Shown: one piece after another, positions 22,146-32,130 of the stretch
How positions within the stretch are numbered: position 1 is the first letter of the stretch
Layout of the letters: the number at the start of each line of letters is the position of its first letter
Origin: Linanthus parryae
Lineage: Eukaryota; Streptophyta; Magnoliopsida; Ericales; Polemoniaceae
Assembly: GCA_023055425.1 (NCBI GenBank)
Contig: JALGPY010000003.1
Location: 54,669,891 to 54,733,890, forward strand
Reading direction: 5' to 3'
Length of the DNA: 64,000 nucleotides
Notes under the pieces: generated by a model
The model's database searches: none
What the model saw: the letters and a program-made list of their open reading frames with translations, nothing else
What the model was told of the DNA's origin: nothing
Made by a program: the position numbers and the translations under genes

Positions 22146-23198
22146 TGTAACACCCCCAAAACGACCAAGTCGGAAGCCCGTGGACGTCACTCCGTACCCG
22201 AGATTAAACCCGAATATAAGGAGATTTTATAACAGAAAATCCAAACCAAATCCTTAAAGTAAATAATTGAAACTTTGAAACTTGTCTCGCCACAAACATG
22301 GGCATTATTTCAATCTAGAGATTCTCTAAGTCTAACTGAAGTTCTAAAGTAAATAAATGTGATTTACTAAACTTTTCCTATCTATGTCGAGTCGCGCTCC
22401 CGTTACTCCAAGCTTCCACCTAAACCTGTGGTGAAGAAATAAAAAGAAACACCACAGTTTCCAAAGTCAGCGGAAAATACTGAGTAAGCAACACCCAAGC
22501 ATGTAAATAGATTATGAAGCAGTTTAAAAAAAAAGACACAATAGTTTGAAAAGAAGGAAATAAAGTATGAGTATAAGTAAAAAAACAAGTTTTCCTTTTT
22601 TGCATTTCACGTGGGGAAACTTTCCCAAACTCTTCCTCATTTTCCAATCAGGACTTCCATATTTAAACAATAAAGGTCCAAGTATTTGGAAACCACATTT
22701 TATCTTGTTGACACGGGGAAGATTTACTAATAACTGGCTACCAGACCATAAGTGTCGACACCCTCCTAAGACTTCTTGCGGCCAGAGAGGTAAGTACTAG
22801 AGCGAACTCGGGTCGGTTGCGGCCGAGCAAAATAAAATAAAAGGGGTCGAGAGACGTAGTCCACATCGACCAAAGCTCAAAATATTGATTCGGTACAACT
22901 ATTCCTCTTTTCGTGTAAAATATTTTTCATTCCTACTTGTCTCAAAATGATTTTATGTGAATTATGTGCTACATGAATACTTGTTTCAAATTGTTGAAAT
23001 GTTTCTCTTCCTCTATCCTCTCTGTTTTATTTTATTGTTTTGTTTTCTCATTTAGTTGATTTGGTTAGTTATTTAATGATATTAGCTGGGAAGGAGAGAA
23101 CAGATAGGGTTGTGGCCCAGTGGTTAAATGTTTGCACTTAAAGCTTGGTTGCTATGAAAACTAGGTCCAAGGTTCGAATCTCACTAGAGACAAATCTT
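22146..23198 (-). mobile_element. LTR-derived block nested in the LTR
   Basis: It begins TGTAACACCCCC on the plus strand (so ends GGGGGTGTTACA on the minus strand). It resembles the 3' half of the surrounding LTR (AAGTGTCGACACCC..CCTAAGACTTC at about 22750 against the 19830 region; CTGTGGTGAAGAAAT near 22427 against the 18823 region). Five-base repeats GATGG at 22141-22145 and 23764-23768 bracket this block together with the adjoining TRIM, as if both entered or were joined as one unit. Confidence 0.6.
23108..23198 (+). mobile_element. tRNA-like SINE head
   Basis: TGTGGCCCAGTGG (23111-23123) fits an RNA polymerase III A box and GGTTCGAATCTC (23171-23182) a B box, about 50 bases apart, as in tRNA-derived plant SINEs. 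The surrounding text (GCCCAGTGGTTAAATG, CCAAGGTTCGAATCTC) is typical of them. Only the head is present; the TRIM follows at once, so any SINE tail is missing. Confidence 0.6.
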
Positions 23199-23763
23199 TG
23201 TAACACCCGTGGATTACTGTCCCAACAACTTCTTTACCCGTACCACCGGATAAAAATGCTTAAGCCTTGAAGGTGCTAGTAGTAATCCACGAGGTTTACC
23301 ATATACCAGATTTTAAACTCACAAATCTCCAATGTGGGACATAATATCACAATCTCTCAACAATGTATACATCAAATCCACAATATCAATCCACAAGATC
23401 TCGATGTGGGACGGGATATTACAATCCCCCCACCTTATATACTCGATGTCCTCGTCGAATGTGCCCAGTCACGTATCCCCTTGGCTGGCGGCGAACCACC
23501 ACGGAGACCTTGCGGGACCAACCTGGCTCTGATACCATTTGTAACACCCGTGGATTACTGTCCCAACAACTTCTTTACCCGTACCACCGGATAAAAATGC
23601 TTAAGCCTTGAAGGTGCTAGAGTAATCCACGTGGTTTACCATATACCAGATTTTAAACTCACAAATCTCCAATGTGAGACATAATATCACAATCTCTCAA
23701 CCATATATACATCCAATCAACAATATCAATCCACAAGATCTCGATGTGGGACGGGATATTACA
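23199..23763 (-). mobile_element. Complete TRIM (terminal-repeat retrotransposon in miniature)
   Basis: Two near-identical direct repeats of 225 bp (23199-23423) and 224 bp (23540-23763) begin TGTAACACCCGTGG and end GGGATATTACA on the plus strand. They flank a 116-bp interior. On the minus strand the interior starts with the tRNA-Met primer site TGGTATCAGAGCC (plus 23525-23537) and ends with the purine tract AAGGTGGGGGGAT (plus 23424-23436). There is no coding sequence. Both LTRs, PBS and PPT are present within 565 bp, so mobilisation would need enzymes from a full-length element. Confidence 0.85.
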
Positions 23764-24085
23764 GATGGCGTCGGCGATGGAGGTGGTTCTTCCTCCTCTG
23801 TTTCTGCTGGTTTCTTGGGTCGCCGGAGAGAGGGTGTATCGATAGAGAGGTGGAGAGAGTGAGGGGCGTGGAAGTGGTGGTGTGGGGTGGTGTTCTCGTC
23901 GAAGCTGGCGGTGGCGGTGGTGGCGAGGTCTACGGCCACTCCCGTTGTTGCCTCTGTTTATGACCGGTCGAGAGGGAGGGAGAGGTATAGAGATAGAGAG
24001 AGTGAGTTGGGAGGGAGGGAGAGAGAGATGATGGTGGCTGTGATGGTGGTGGGGGTGATTCCGGTGGTGGTGGCTAGTCGGATGT

Positions 24086-24234
24086 GAAGAAGAAGAAGAA
24101 GAAGAAGAAGAAGAAGAAGAAGAAGAAGAAGAAGAAGAAGAAGAAGAAGAAGAAGAAGAAGAAGAAGAAGAAGAAGAAGAAGAAGAAGAAGAAGAAGAAG
24201 AAGAAGAAGAAGAGGAGGAGGAGGAGGAGGAGGA
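24086..24234. repeat. Expanded (AAG)n/(AGG)n microsatellite in the LTR
   Basis: About 42 AAG units (24086-24212) run into about seven AGG units (to 24234). The homologous position in the other LTR copy (about 30330-30365) has only short CTT runs, so the tract expanded in this copy. On the minus strand it is CTT-rich leader-like DNA. The long polylysine frame is an artefact. Confidence 0.9.
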
Positions 24235-24481
24235 GAGTACTGGGAATTGAGATTTGCAGGTGGAGCTATTTGTTTTATTTTATTTTATTTTATTAAATTT
24301 TATTAAATTTCCCATAAGGATTTAATGTTTCTAATAACTACCGCTTCTAACCCAACTTGAGTATTTAATTAGCTAGTTTATACTTCTCGAAACGACAACT
24401 ACCTTCCCTCTCGCTATATAATTAATATCTAACTATACGAAAAGTCAACAATTACTCTTTTAATAAAAACGGGGTATTACA

Positions 24482-24684
24482 TCCTTCCCCCCTTAAAAAG
24501 AGCTTCATCCTCGAAGCTTAAGCCAATTAATCCGCGAAAGGTCACTATAAGATTTCTATATATCGTAACAGACAACACATATAATATGACATGTAGTACA
24601 TGCAACACACGCAAAATGTTAATTTTGTTAATATCTGGTTCGATGCGGCACACGAATTACGGTCACAAAAATTTAAGGGTTACA
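24482..24684 (-). mobile_element. Chromovirus 3' flank segment with polypurine tract (left copy)
   Basis: On the minus strand this 203-bp segment begins TGTAACCCTTAAATTTTTG and ends GAAGCTCTTTTTAAGGGGGG plus AAGGA, directly before the LTR. It is nearly identical, in inverted orientation, to 29882-30085. The TTTAAGGGGGGAAG run is the probable polypurine tract priming plus-strand synthesis. Confidence 0.75.
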
Positions 24685-24734
24685 TTCCTCTCCCTTTAGA
24701 CAAGTGACGTCCCCGGAACTCAGTTTACTTCTAC

Positions 24735-25147
24735 AAATAGGTGTGGATACTTTTTCCTCATATCATCCTCTGCTTCCCAAGTAGCATCTTTTGTTTGATG
24801 ATTTGCCCATAAAACTTTTACCAGCTTGACGCTTTTGGTACGCGTGTCCCTTGTCCTAGTATCTAGAATCTTCACTGGATGCTCTAGGATGTTACAGACG
24901 GGTCTAATTCGACTGGTTCAGGATCCAACACATGGGATGGGTCTGGTACATACTTCTTCAGCTGTGATATGTGGAATACATTGTGCACTCGCCCCAATTT
25001 GGATGGTAGGTCCAATCGATAAGAAACTTCTCCAATTCTCTCCAAAATGTCATATGGCCCGATAAACTTTGAGCTCAATTTCCCTTTCTGATTGAATCTT
25101 GTTACTCCCTTTGTAGGGGAAACCTTAAGAAACACCTTTTCACCCAC
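24735..25147 (-). pseudogene. Integrase C-terminal region with chromo-like tail
   Basis: The frame 24884-25147 contains GEKVFLKVSPTKGV, SSKFIGPYDILERIGEVSYRL and VHNVFHISQLKKYVPDP, the C-terminal GPY/F-type module of gypsy integrases. After a frame change, the minus strand continues with VKLVKVLWANHQTKDATWE and MRKKYPHLF (about 24735-24830). That is the shortened chromodomain-like tail of Tekay-type chromoviruses, thought to bias integration toward heterochromatin. The TWE and YPHLF endings are conserved. Confidence 0.75.
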
Positions 25148-25198
25148 TTTGAACTCTAATGGTCTCCTCTTTTGATCAGCATAGGACTTTTGTCTGTC

Positions 25199-25825
25199 TT
25201 ATGCTGCCTTCATTCGTTGCTGGATGAGTCGTACTTGATCTGTCATTTTCTCAATCATTTGTGGGCCTAACACCACTGTCTCGCTGATGTCACTCCAACA
25301 TAGGGGCGTTCGACACTTCCTCCCATACAAAGCTTCGTGTGGTGCCATGTCAATGATGGCGTGGTAGTTGTTGTTGTACGAGAACTCTATAAGTGGCAGC
25401 TTGTCAACCCATGATCCTTGGAAATCCATAACACAAGCCCTTAGCATGTCTTCCAAGGTTTGAATGGTCCTTTCTATTTGTCCATCCGTAGCTGGGTGGA
25501 ATGATGTACTGAATATCATTTGGGTTCCCAACGCTTCTTGAAGAGCCTTCCAGAAGTGAGAGAGAAAGTTAGGGTCCCTGTCTGAGATTATTGAACTCGG
25601 AACCCCATGGTATCTCACTATCTTCTTGACATACGCATCAGCTGTTTGCTCCATGCTCCATGTGTCCTTCATTGGAATGAACCTTGCTGTCTTTGTCAAT
25701 CCATCCACCACTACCCATATATGATTGAGTTCATTCTTTGACGTCGGCTGGGCAGTTACGAAATCCATCGAGATGGAATCCCATTTCCAAACTGGGACAT
25801 CCAATGGCTGAACTAAGCCTCCCAT
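25199..25825 (-). pseudogene. Integrase catalytic core, DDE residues present
   Basis: The 208-codon frame carries WVVVDGLTKTARFIP (first Asp), SSIISDRDPNF (second Asp) and DGQIERTIQTLEDML (Glu), spaced as in rve-type integrases, so the catalytic triad is still intact. LPLIEFSYNNNYHAIIDMAPHEALYGRKC follows in order. A stop separates it from the zinc-finger part upstream (near 25842). The core itself is uninterrupted, but the polyprotein is not. Confidence 0.85.
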
Positions 25826-25842
25826 TCTCTTGTGTTTGAACT

Positions 25843-26278
25843 ATACTTTCTGACAGGTTAAGCATCGGGCTACAAAATCAGCTACTTCCTTCTTCATGTT
25901 GGGCCACCAAAAGGTCTTCTTCAAGTCCCTCTAGAGTTTATCGCCCCCAGGATGAACATAATAAGGTGTGATGTGTGCCTCGTGCATTAACTTCTCCTTG
26001 GTTTCTGCGGACTTTTGCGGTACACACCACCTTCCCTTGTATCGAATGCTCCCATCATCATGAATCTTGAAGTCTTTGGCTTCCCCTGCTTCAATCTTCT
26101 TCCGGATCCTTTCGAGCTCCACCTCTCCGTCTTGATTGATTCTTATTTCCTCAAAGAAGTCTGGTACAACTGTCATGCTTCCAAGTAGGCCATGCACTGT
26201 TCCTTGTTCTACTACTTCAATTTCGATCGTTCTGAACTTGTGGCATAACCATTCTGGCAAGACTAACATGGCATTCAC
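25843..26278 (-). pseudogene. Integrase N-terminal zinc-finger region
   Basis: HEAHITPYYVHPGGDKL supplies the two histidines. Past an in-frame stop at about 25933, WWPNMKKEVADFVARCLTCQ supplies the two cysteines of the HHCC finger. Upstream residues link from RNase H. The stop between the halves of the finger would prevent a functional integrase. Confidence 0.75.
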
Positions 26279-26404
26279 CGCATGGCTGGACTTTCAACTT
26301 AACGCATCGGCGACCACATTTGCCTTCCCTTCGTGGTACTGAATACGCCAGTAATAGTCCTTAATAATCTCTAGCCATCTATGTTGTCTGTTTTTCAGCT
26401 CCTT

Positions 26405-26665
26405 CTATGGGAAGATATACTTCAGGCTTCTACGGTTCGTATAGAGCTTGTAAACTGCCCCGTACAGATGATGTCTCCATATCTTCAGCGCGAAAACTAT
26501 TGCCGCCAATTCCAAGTCATGCGTAGAATAGTTCTCCTCGTGGGTTTTCAATTGTCTTGAGGCGTAGGCAATTACCCTTCTTTCTTGCATAAGTACACAT
26601 ACTAGCCCCTTCTTCGATGCATCGCTGTACACTTCAAACTCGCCAGAGTTGTTAGGTAGAGCCAA
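26405..26665 (-). pseudogene. RNase H domain
   Basis: It contains [36 protein letters not shown] and [12 protein letters not shown]. In active relatives the last motif is T-D-H-K-S-L-K-Y-L/I-F. Here the catalytic Asp is replaced by Asn, so activity is probably lost. Frames before (26666-26731) and after (below 26405) contain stops. Confidence 0.75.
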
Positions 26666-26731
26666 TACTGGTCTCGTAGTCAGCTTCTTCTTTAGAGTCT
26701 AAAATGCTTCTTCACAGCTGTTGTCCCACTG

Positions 26732-27562
26732 TTACTTTACTGCTTTCTTCGTTAGCGCAGTCAGTGGCCTAGCAATTTTGGAGAAGTCATTCACAAAGCG
26801 TCGATAGTAACCTGCTAAGCCAAGAAAACTCCTTATTTCAGACACTTTCTTCGGTGTTGGCCAGTCCTTAACTGCTGAGATCTTTCCTGGGTCCACTGAT
26901 ATCCCCTCTTTTGAGATGATGTGACCCAAGAATGGAACACGAACCAGCCAGAACTCGAATTTGGACAACTTGGCATACAACTGTTCTTGTCTCAGAGTTT
27001 GCAGCACTTCTCTGAGATGTTCCTCGTGGTCCTCCTCGCTTTTCGAGTATACAAGGATGTCATGGATAAAGGCCACTAAAAATTGATCCAGAAATGGCCT
27101 CATCACCCGGTTCATCAGATCCATAAACACTGCAGGTGCATTGATCAGACCAAATGGCATCACAGTGAACTCATAATGGCCATATCTGGTTCTAAAGACA
27201 GTTTTAGAGATATCCTTCTTGGCTACCCGAAGTTGATGATACCTTGACCTCAAATCAATCCTTGAGAAAACACTGGCCCCTTGTTGTTGATCGAACAGAT
27301 CGTCAATCCGGGGTAGAGGATATTTGTTCTCGATGGTTGCACTGTTTAATTCTCGGTAATCAATGCATAACCTCAGGATTCCATCTTTCTTCTTTACGAA
27401 AAGTACTGGTGCTCCCCAAGGTGACACATTTGGCCGTATGTACCCTTTCTCCAGAAGTTCTTGCAGTTGATCCTTGAGCTCCTTTAATTCCGGTGGTGCC
27501 ATCCGATATGGTGCCTTCGAGATAGGAGTAGTTTCATGTGCTAAGTCTAGGGTAAACTCCAC
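26732..27562 (-). pseudogene. Reverse transcriptase with mutated catalytic box
   Basis: This open stretch of 276 codons has the whole RT fold: [73 protein letters not shown] and the catalytic segment [11 protein letters not shown]. Active members have F/Y-I/V-D-D, and here the first Asp is His. R-S-R-Y-H also replaces R-S-G-Y-H. The thumb ([32 protein letters not shown]) is intact. With the Asp lost, it should be catalytically dead even though it is open. Confidence 0.85.
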
Positions 27563-27724
27563 TTCTCGTTTGGGTGGAATCCCTGGAATCTCGTCTGGGA
27601 AGACATCGGGGAAGTCCCTTACGACAGGTATCTCCTACAGTAGATTTTCCTTGTTGGATACGTCCTGGACGTAACACAAGTAGGCATAGTTACCCTTCCT
27701 CACTTGGTTGACTATAGCCAAGGC

Positions 27725-28160
27725 TTACACTAGTCTAATGGGAGGTTCCCTTGTGATACCACGATAGGTGATCTTCTCCCCTCTGGGTCCTTTCAACCGA
27801 ACCTTCTGATCATAGCAGTCAATAACTGCTCGATACATTCTGAGCCAGTCCATCCCTAGAATAACATATATACCCCCAAGGTCAAACTTTATTAGGTTGG
27901 TTGGTAGGGTACTTGATAGGATTTTCAGCTCGACCTCTTCAAATATTGTGTCACATACGGTTATTTGGCCAGTAGGGGTTGCTACAGGAATGGATATGGT
28001 AGATGACTTATTCAAACTCAGTTTCTCAACAATTGATGATGATATGAACGAGTAAGATGCACCAGAATCAAATAATGAAAATGCTGGTTGCTCGTGGATA
28101 AGGATTGTACTAGTGACAACTCCATGAGCAGCTTCTGCCTCAGTCTTTGTTATGACAGCA
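27725..28160 (-). pseudogene. Aspartic protease domain
   Basis: On the minus strand at about 28050-28090 the translation reads FSLFDSGASYSFIS with an intact D-S-G-A active site. It is followed by the 96-codon frame to 27725 with YVILGMDWLRMYRAVIDCYDQKV, the conserved flap-to-core region of chromovirus proteases. It lies between gag and RT as expected. A stop separates it from RT. Confidence 0.75.
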
Positions 28161-28479
28161 ATCCTTCCGACATTGGCATTTTGGGCTCCAGCTCCTCCTG
28201 CTGCATTGTTGATGACTGAAGTGTCAGCATTGTTGTTACGGTTTTGGGTTTCATTCTGTCTAGCATTCCCCTGGTTTTAGTTTGGATGCCTCCCATAGCC
28301 ATTACCTCCGTTGTTTGGATGGTTTCCAAAGTTCCCATATCCAATCTGCAGGTTCACACGATGTTGGTTCACATACTGCTGGTTGTGCCCAAAATTGTTC
28401 CCATTTTGCTGGCGATTCCCCTGGTAGTTGTTATGTTGCAGCCTCGGATAGTTCCCTCCTTGATTCACTTGCTGGTCCC

Positions 28480-29405
28480 TGCTGGTGGCGCTCGGCATTC
28501 ATAGGCTCGATGTCCCCTCCTACCATAATTGTTGCAGTTAACTGGATTCCCCATGCAATCAACTCCGGGGTAATTCCTCTGACACCTCTTACAGATGTAG
28601 CGACGGACTCGTTGAGCTTCGTGGTTCTGCTGATTTCCTCGGTACTGTCCCTGGTTACCTCCTCCATTGTTGGGTCGAAACCTCTTGTTCCCCCTTGCTA
28701 AGGTGTTGTTACTTCCGCCTGCCTCTTATATCTTGCGTTTCTTGAGTCTCTCCTCTTCGGCTGCCTGGACTCTCCAGATATCGGCGGCTCTATCATAAAC
28801 TTCATGGAGGGTAGGATAAGTTCTGATTAGCAGAGACGTCTGCAGCCGCTCGTGCAGTCCAGAGATGAATTTGGAGACTTTGGACTCTTCATCGGGAACC
28901 GTGTTGCCCGCAAACCGCATCAGCTCTGTAAACTTTCGAAAATACTCGGCCACCGAGTCATTTCTTTGTTGTGTATTCTGGAATTCTTGTTGCTTGTCAT
29001 CTTCACGTGATGAGGATAAAAGCGGGATCTAAGAGCAGTTTGGAGGGCTTCCCAGCCAAAGCTGGGTTGCGCCAAGAGGGTTCCTCGAGCATTTCTCCAC
29101 CATATATTTGCCTCACTTTTCAGATAAAACACCGCACAATCGACCTTCCGATCCTCAGGGCATTCCACATTCTCAAGGATCTTGTTCATCTCCATGATCC
29201 AATCTTCCAAATAAGTGGGATCTTCGTTTCTAGTGAAACTCGGTGGTTTCATGTCAGCCACTTGCTTGGACCAGTTTCCGTTCTGAGCTCCATTGCCCAT
29301 CATTCGAGCCATTTGAGCAAATAAATGCTCCATGTTGTGGTTGTTTTGTGTCATCGGTTCTTGTTGGGCTCTCCTGGTGTAGTAGCGCAGGGGTCTATCA
29401 GTCAT
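28480..29405 (-). pseudogene. gag with damaged zinc knuckle
   Basis: The frame starts at 29405 and contains VADMKPPSFTRNEDPTYLED, DRKVDCAVFYLKSEANIWW and FGWEALQTALRSRFYP. A frameshift near 28930 moves it to the frame with AEYFRKFTELMRFAG, ISGLHERLQTSLL and RAADIWRVQAAEEERLKKRK. Further on (about 28530-28560) lies CNNYGRRGHRAYEC, where the second Cys of the C-x2-C pair is Tyr, so zinc binding is doubtful. Confidence 0.75.
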
Positions 29406-29860
29406 ACTCCTACACTATCACTTACTATATTATTCCTAATTTATCATGGGCTTGAAAATTAAATGAATCATCCAATAAATTACATGCTTGGAAACTCATA
29501 TAACACACGTATGACACATAAAAATATCATCTACCACAAGGAGTGCATCATATAATAATTCATTCGCATTCTTGCTTTCATAAATCTAACTCAGAATCAT
29601 ATTCACCATTCCAGAGTTCATAATGATATCCTCTTTTACGTAAGTAATATTTGTCCAATGGACATCAAAGGAAAATAACTCCAGATAGTGTTAAGCATAT
29701 ATCGTGTCTCATGACGGACAGAAAAGGACGTGGGTGGGTGGGACTAATAAGAGTATGACTTACACTACCCATAACCCAATCGACTTGTCCAATTTTATTT
29801 TTATTTTCCTAATTTCCTTTTAGGGTTGCCCTACAGGTTTTAATTTCCCTTTCCGGACAG

Positions 29861-29875
29861 CCCGCTCTGATACCA
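29861..29875 (-). other. Primer binding site (tRNA-Met type)
   Basis: On the minus strand it reads TGGTATCAGAGCGGG, complementary to the initiator tRNA-Met 3' end. It lies six bases from GGGTTACA, an LTR-like end. The leader to gag is about 455 bp with no other feature seen. Confidence 0.8.
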
Positions 29876-29881
29876 CCTAGA

Positions 29882-30085
29882 TGTAACCCTTTAATTTTTG
29901 TGACCTTAATTCGTGTGCCGCATCGAACCAGATATTAATAAAATTAACATTTTGTGTGTGTTGCATGTCCTACATGTCATATTATATGTGTTTTCTATTA
30001 CGATATATAGAAAATCTTATAGTGACCTTTCGCGGATTAATTGGCTTAAGCTTCGAGGACGAAGCTCTGTTTAAGGGGGGAAGTA
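29882..30085 (+). mobile_element. Chromovirus 3' flank segment with polypurine tract (right copy, inverted)
   Basis: It begins TGTAACCCTTTAATTTTTG and ends with TTTAAGGGGGGAAGTA before the LTR start at 30086. It is the inverted counterpart of 24482-24684. Here it abuts the primer binding site of the minus-strand element, a place where an LTR end is expected. Confidence 0.75.
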
Positions 30086-31690
30086 TGTAATACCCCGTTT
30101 TTATTAAAAGAGTAATTGCTGACTTTTCGTACAGTTAGATATTAATTATATAGCGAGAGGGGAGGTATTTGTCGTCTCGAGAAGTACTAACTAGTTAATT
30201 AAATACTCAAGTTGGGGTAGAAGTTGTAGTTATTATTTTATTAAAATAAAAGAAAACAAATAGTTTTTTTTTTCACAATTCCCTAACTCTACTTGCAAAT
30301 CTCAATTCCCAGTACTCTCCTCTTCTCCTCCCTCTTCTTCTTATACAGCTTCTTCTTCTTCTTGTTCAGATTCACACCCGACCAGCCACCACCACCGGCA
30401 TCACCCCCATCACAATCACAGCCACCACCATCTCTCCCCCCCTACTCACTCTCTATCTCTGTCCTTATCCCCCCCCCCTCTCGGTCGGTTTGAAACAGAG
30501 GCAGCAGCGGCAGTGGTCGTAGGCCTCGCCACCACCGCCACCGCCAGCTTTGACGGGACCACCACCCCACGCCACCACTTCCACGCCTCTCATTCTCTCC
30601 ACCTCTATCGCTATACCCTCTCTCCAGTGACCCAAGAAACCAACAGAAACAGAGGAGTAATAAACACCTCCATCGCCGACGCCATCACCAATAAAATCGG
30701 TGACAAGCTCGGCCGGAGCTAGCCGGTGCTACCCACCGCCTCAAATTAGTTCCAAACGACTCCTAGGAACTCGAGGAGCTCTTAAAAGAACCCAGACGGT
30801 TCCAAGGACGTTGGAGAAGTCGCCGACGAAAACCATCGCAATTCTTGGACTGGGTATATGCTCTGAATATTTCCTTAAGTTATTTTCTGCAATCAAAATC
30901 ATGTTTTAGGACCTTGAATCCATGTTTTGATCCGTTAATTTGAATATTCTTGGTTGGGGGATAAATTGCAATTTTCAGAAAGTATTTTGGGGGATTATTT
31001 TGCAGTTTCAAAAACTTAGGGGGGTTGTCTTTTCAGAAAATTTTGCGGTATTGAGTGTAGTTTTCGATTTCAGTTTCATTCATAAATTTAGTTTTTCTTT
31101 AATTTGCTTAAATTATTATTTATAATTAATAACTATATTTTTGGGGGTAAATATTATAGAAGAAAATATATTTTTGGGTTCGTAAATAAGTTAAAATTAA
31201 TATTTTCTTGAGAAAAATAAAAGGAGCTAAAAAATATATTAGAATAGTTTGTTTTCATAAATTGGTTGAGAGTGTATTGAGTTAGAAGCTCCAATTTGTA
31301 GGTGACGGTTTCATAGACGAGAACTACATCTAGGACGCGCTTTTGGATTTCGGTAAGTTAATATGCCTAGCGTTGCGTGCCTTTCATTCTTTCGTGTATC
31401 GCGTGTGTTATTTGTGAACTACTAATAGACATGCTTTATTTGAGTTATTTACTTATTTTTGAAATACTCTACTTTGAAGTATTGTATGGAAAATGATCAT
31501 CTGAATCCAAAATAAGAATCCGAAAGAAGAACATCCAAAATTCAATTGTGAAATGAAAAAAGTACCGTTCCAATCATGACTAACAAATTAGGTTGTGATT
31601 ACCTAGTTCATGGGCCACGATTATCCAAAGTAGCATACCGCTCACTTATTGGTCAAATAATATCTCTCACAATCATACATCGATTATTAT
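30086..31690 (+). mobile_element. Chromovirus LTR in plus orientation (right copy)
   Basis: It starts TGTAATACCCCG and follows the left LTR closely through the CT-rich and CCACC-rich segments (to about 30840). The part 30880-31690 closely resembles 56640-57484. A TG...CA end was not reached; similarity stops at CATACATCGATTAT near 31690. Confidence 0.7.
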
Positions 31691-31900
31691 GAATATGCCA
31701 CACCGGCTTTACTTGGAGCTCCCGATTTATATCTTGTAAGATTGTTCGAAGCAAAAGTTGTAATGACGTAAAGTGGAAGCTGTTGTGCGTGGGTTTGTGC
31801 CATATCCCTGATACGATACATTTCTGACATATTGTGATTGGTTAATGTTATGAGATCATGAGGCGTTGTGATACGAACCTCCTTTTGATTATATTATGGT
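31691..31900. other. Unassigned sequence between LTR fragments
   Basis: No ORF or repeat end was recognised. It may be LTR sequence diverged beyond recognition. Confidence 0.35.
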
Positions 31901-31904
31901 TATG

Positions 31905-32130
31905 AGCGTCGTCTTTTTCTAAGTACTATTGACGTTTTTATGTATAGTTTACACGTTTATTTTTCAATATATATGGCTAGTGGGGAGGTAGATGTAATTT
32001 TTGATGTTATTTAGCTAGTTAATAATTGGGGTGGTAGTTGTATTTGATAAAAACTACAAAAACTAATAGATAAATAAAAATTAGATAATAAAATGAAATA
32101 AAAATGTTTTTCACAAACCCCTAAGTTCTT
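31905..32130 (+). mobile_element. Start region of a second, related LTR, split by the Athila insertion
   Basis: GGGGAGGTAGATG and CTAGTTAATAATTGGGG, followed by GTTTTTCACAAACCCCTAAG, parallel the 30155-30290 part of the neighbouring LTR in order and spacing. The CT-rich continuation appears on the far side of the Athila element at 54864. Confidence 0.45.

Larger units (their letters stand above)
18567..24481 (-). mobile_element. Chromovirus LTR (3' LTR of the minus-strand element), with nested insertions
   Basis: On the minus strand it starts TGTAATACCCCG at 24481 and ends GGGGTGTTACA at 18567, preceded by a polypurine tract (AAGGGGGGAAGG). Its start is clearly homologous to the plus-strand LTR at 30086. 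Nested inside are a hAT-like element (18892-19508), an RNase H-like fragment (about 20780-21245) and a block with a TRIM (22146-23763). Removing the first and last leaves about 3.7 kb. Two poly-C runs (about 21758 and 21811) are present. Confidence 0.7.
24685..29881 (-). mobile_element. Ty3/gypsy chromovirus internal domain (gag-pol), decayed
   Basis: Minus-strand order from high to low coordinate: PBS, gag, protease, RT, RNase H, integrase, C-terminal chromo-like tail. This is the canonical chromovirus arrangement. Homology to Tekay/Del-type elements is clear throughout. Several stops and frameshifts interrupt it. The flanking LTR-containing sequences are in inverted, not direct, orientation, which is abnormal (see findings). 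Confidence 0.85.

Noticed and set aside
23108..23198. Functional tRNA gene
   Set aside because: A and B boxes exist, but the sequence cannot form an acceptor stem; it fits a tRNA-derived SINE head better.
24084..24296. Open frame of about 43 lysines followed by arginines
   Set aside because: It is the translation of the AAG/AGG microsatellite and has no other support.
30293..30722. Pro/Ser/Ala-rich plus-strand frames in the right chromovirus LTR
   Set aside because: The segment is LTR leader DNA, repeated in the left LTR with frame-breaking differences.
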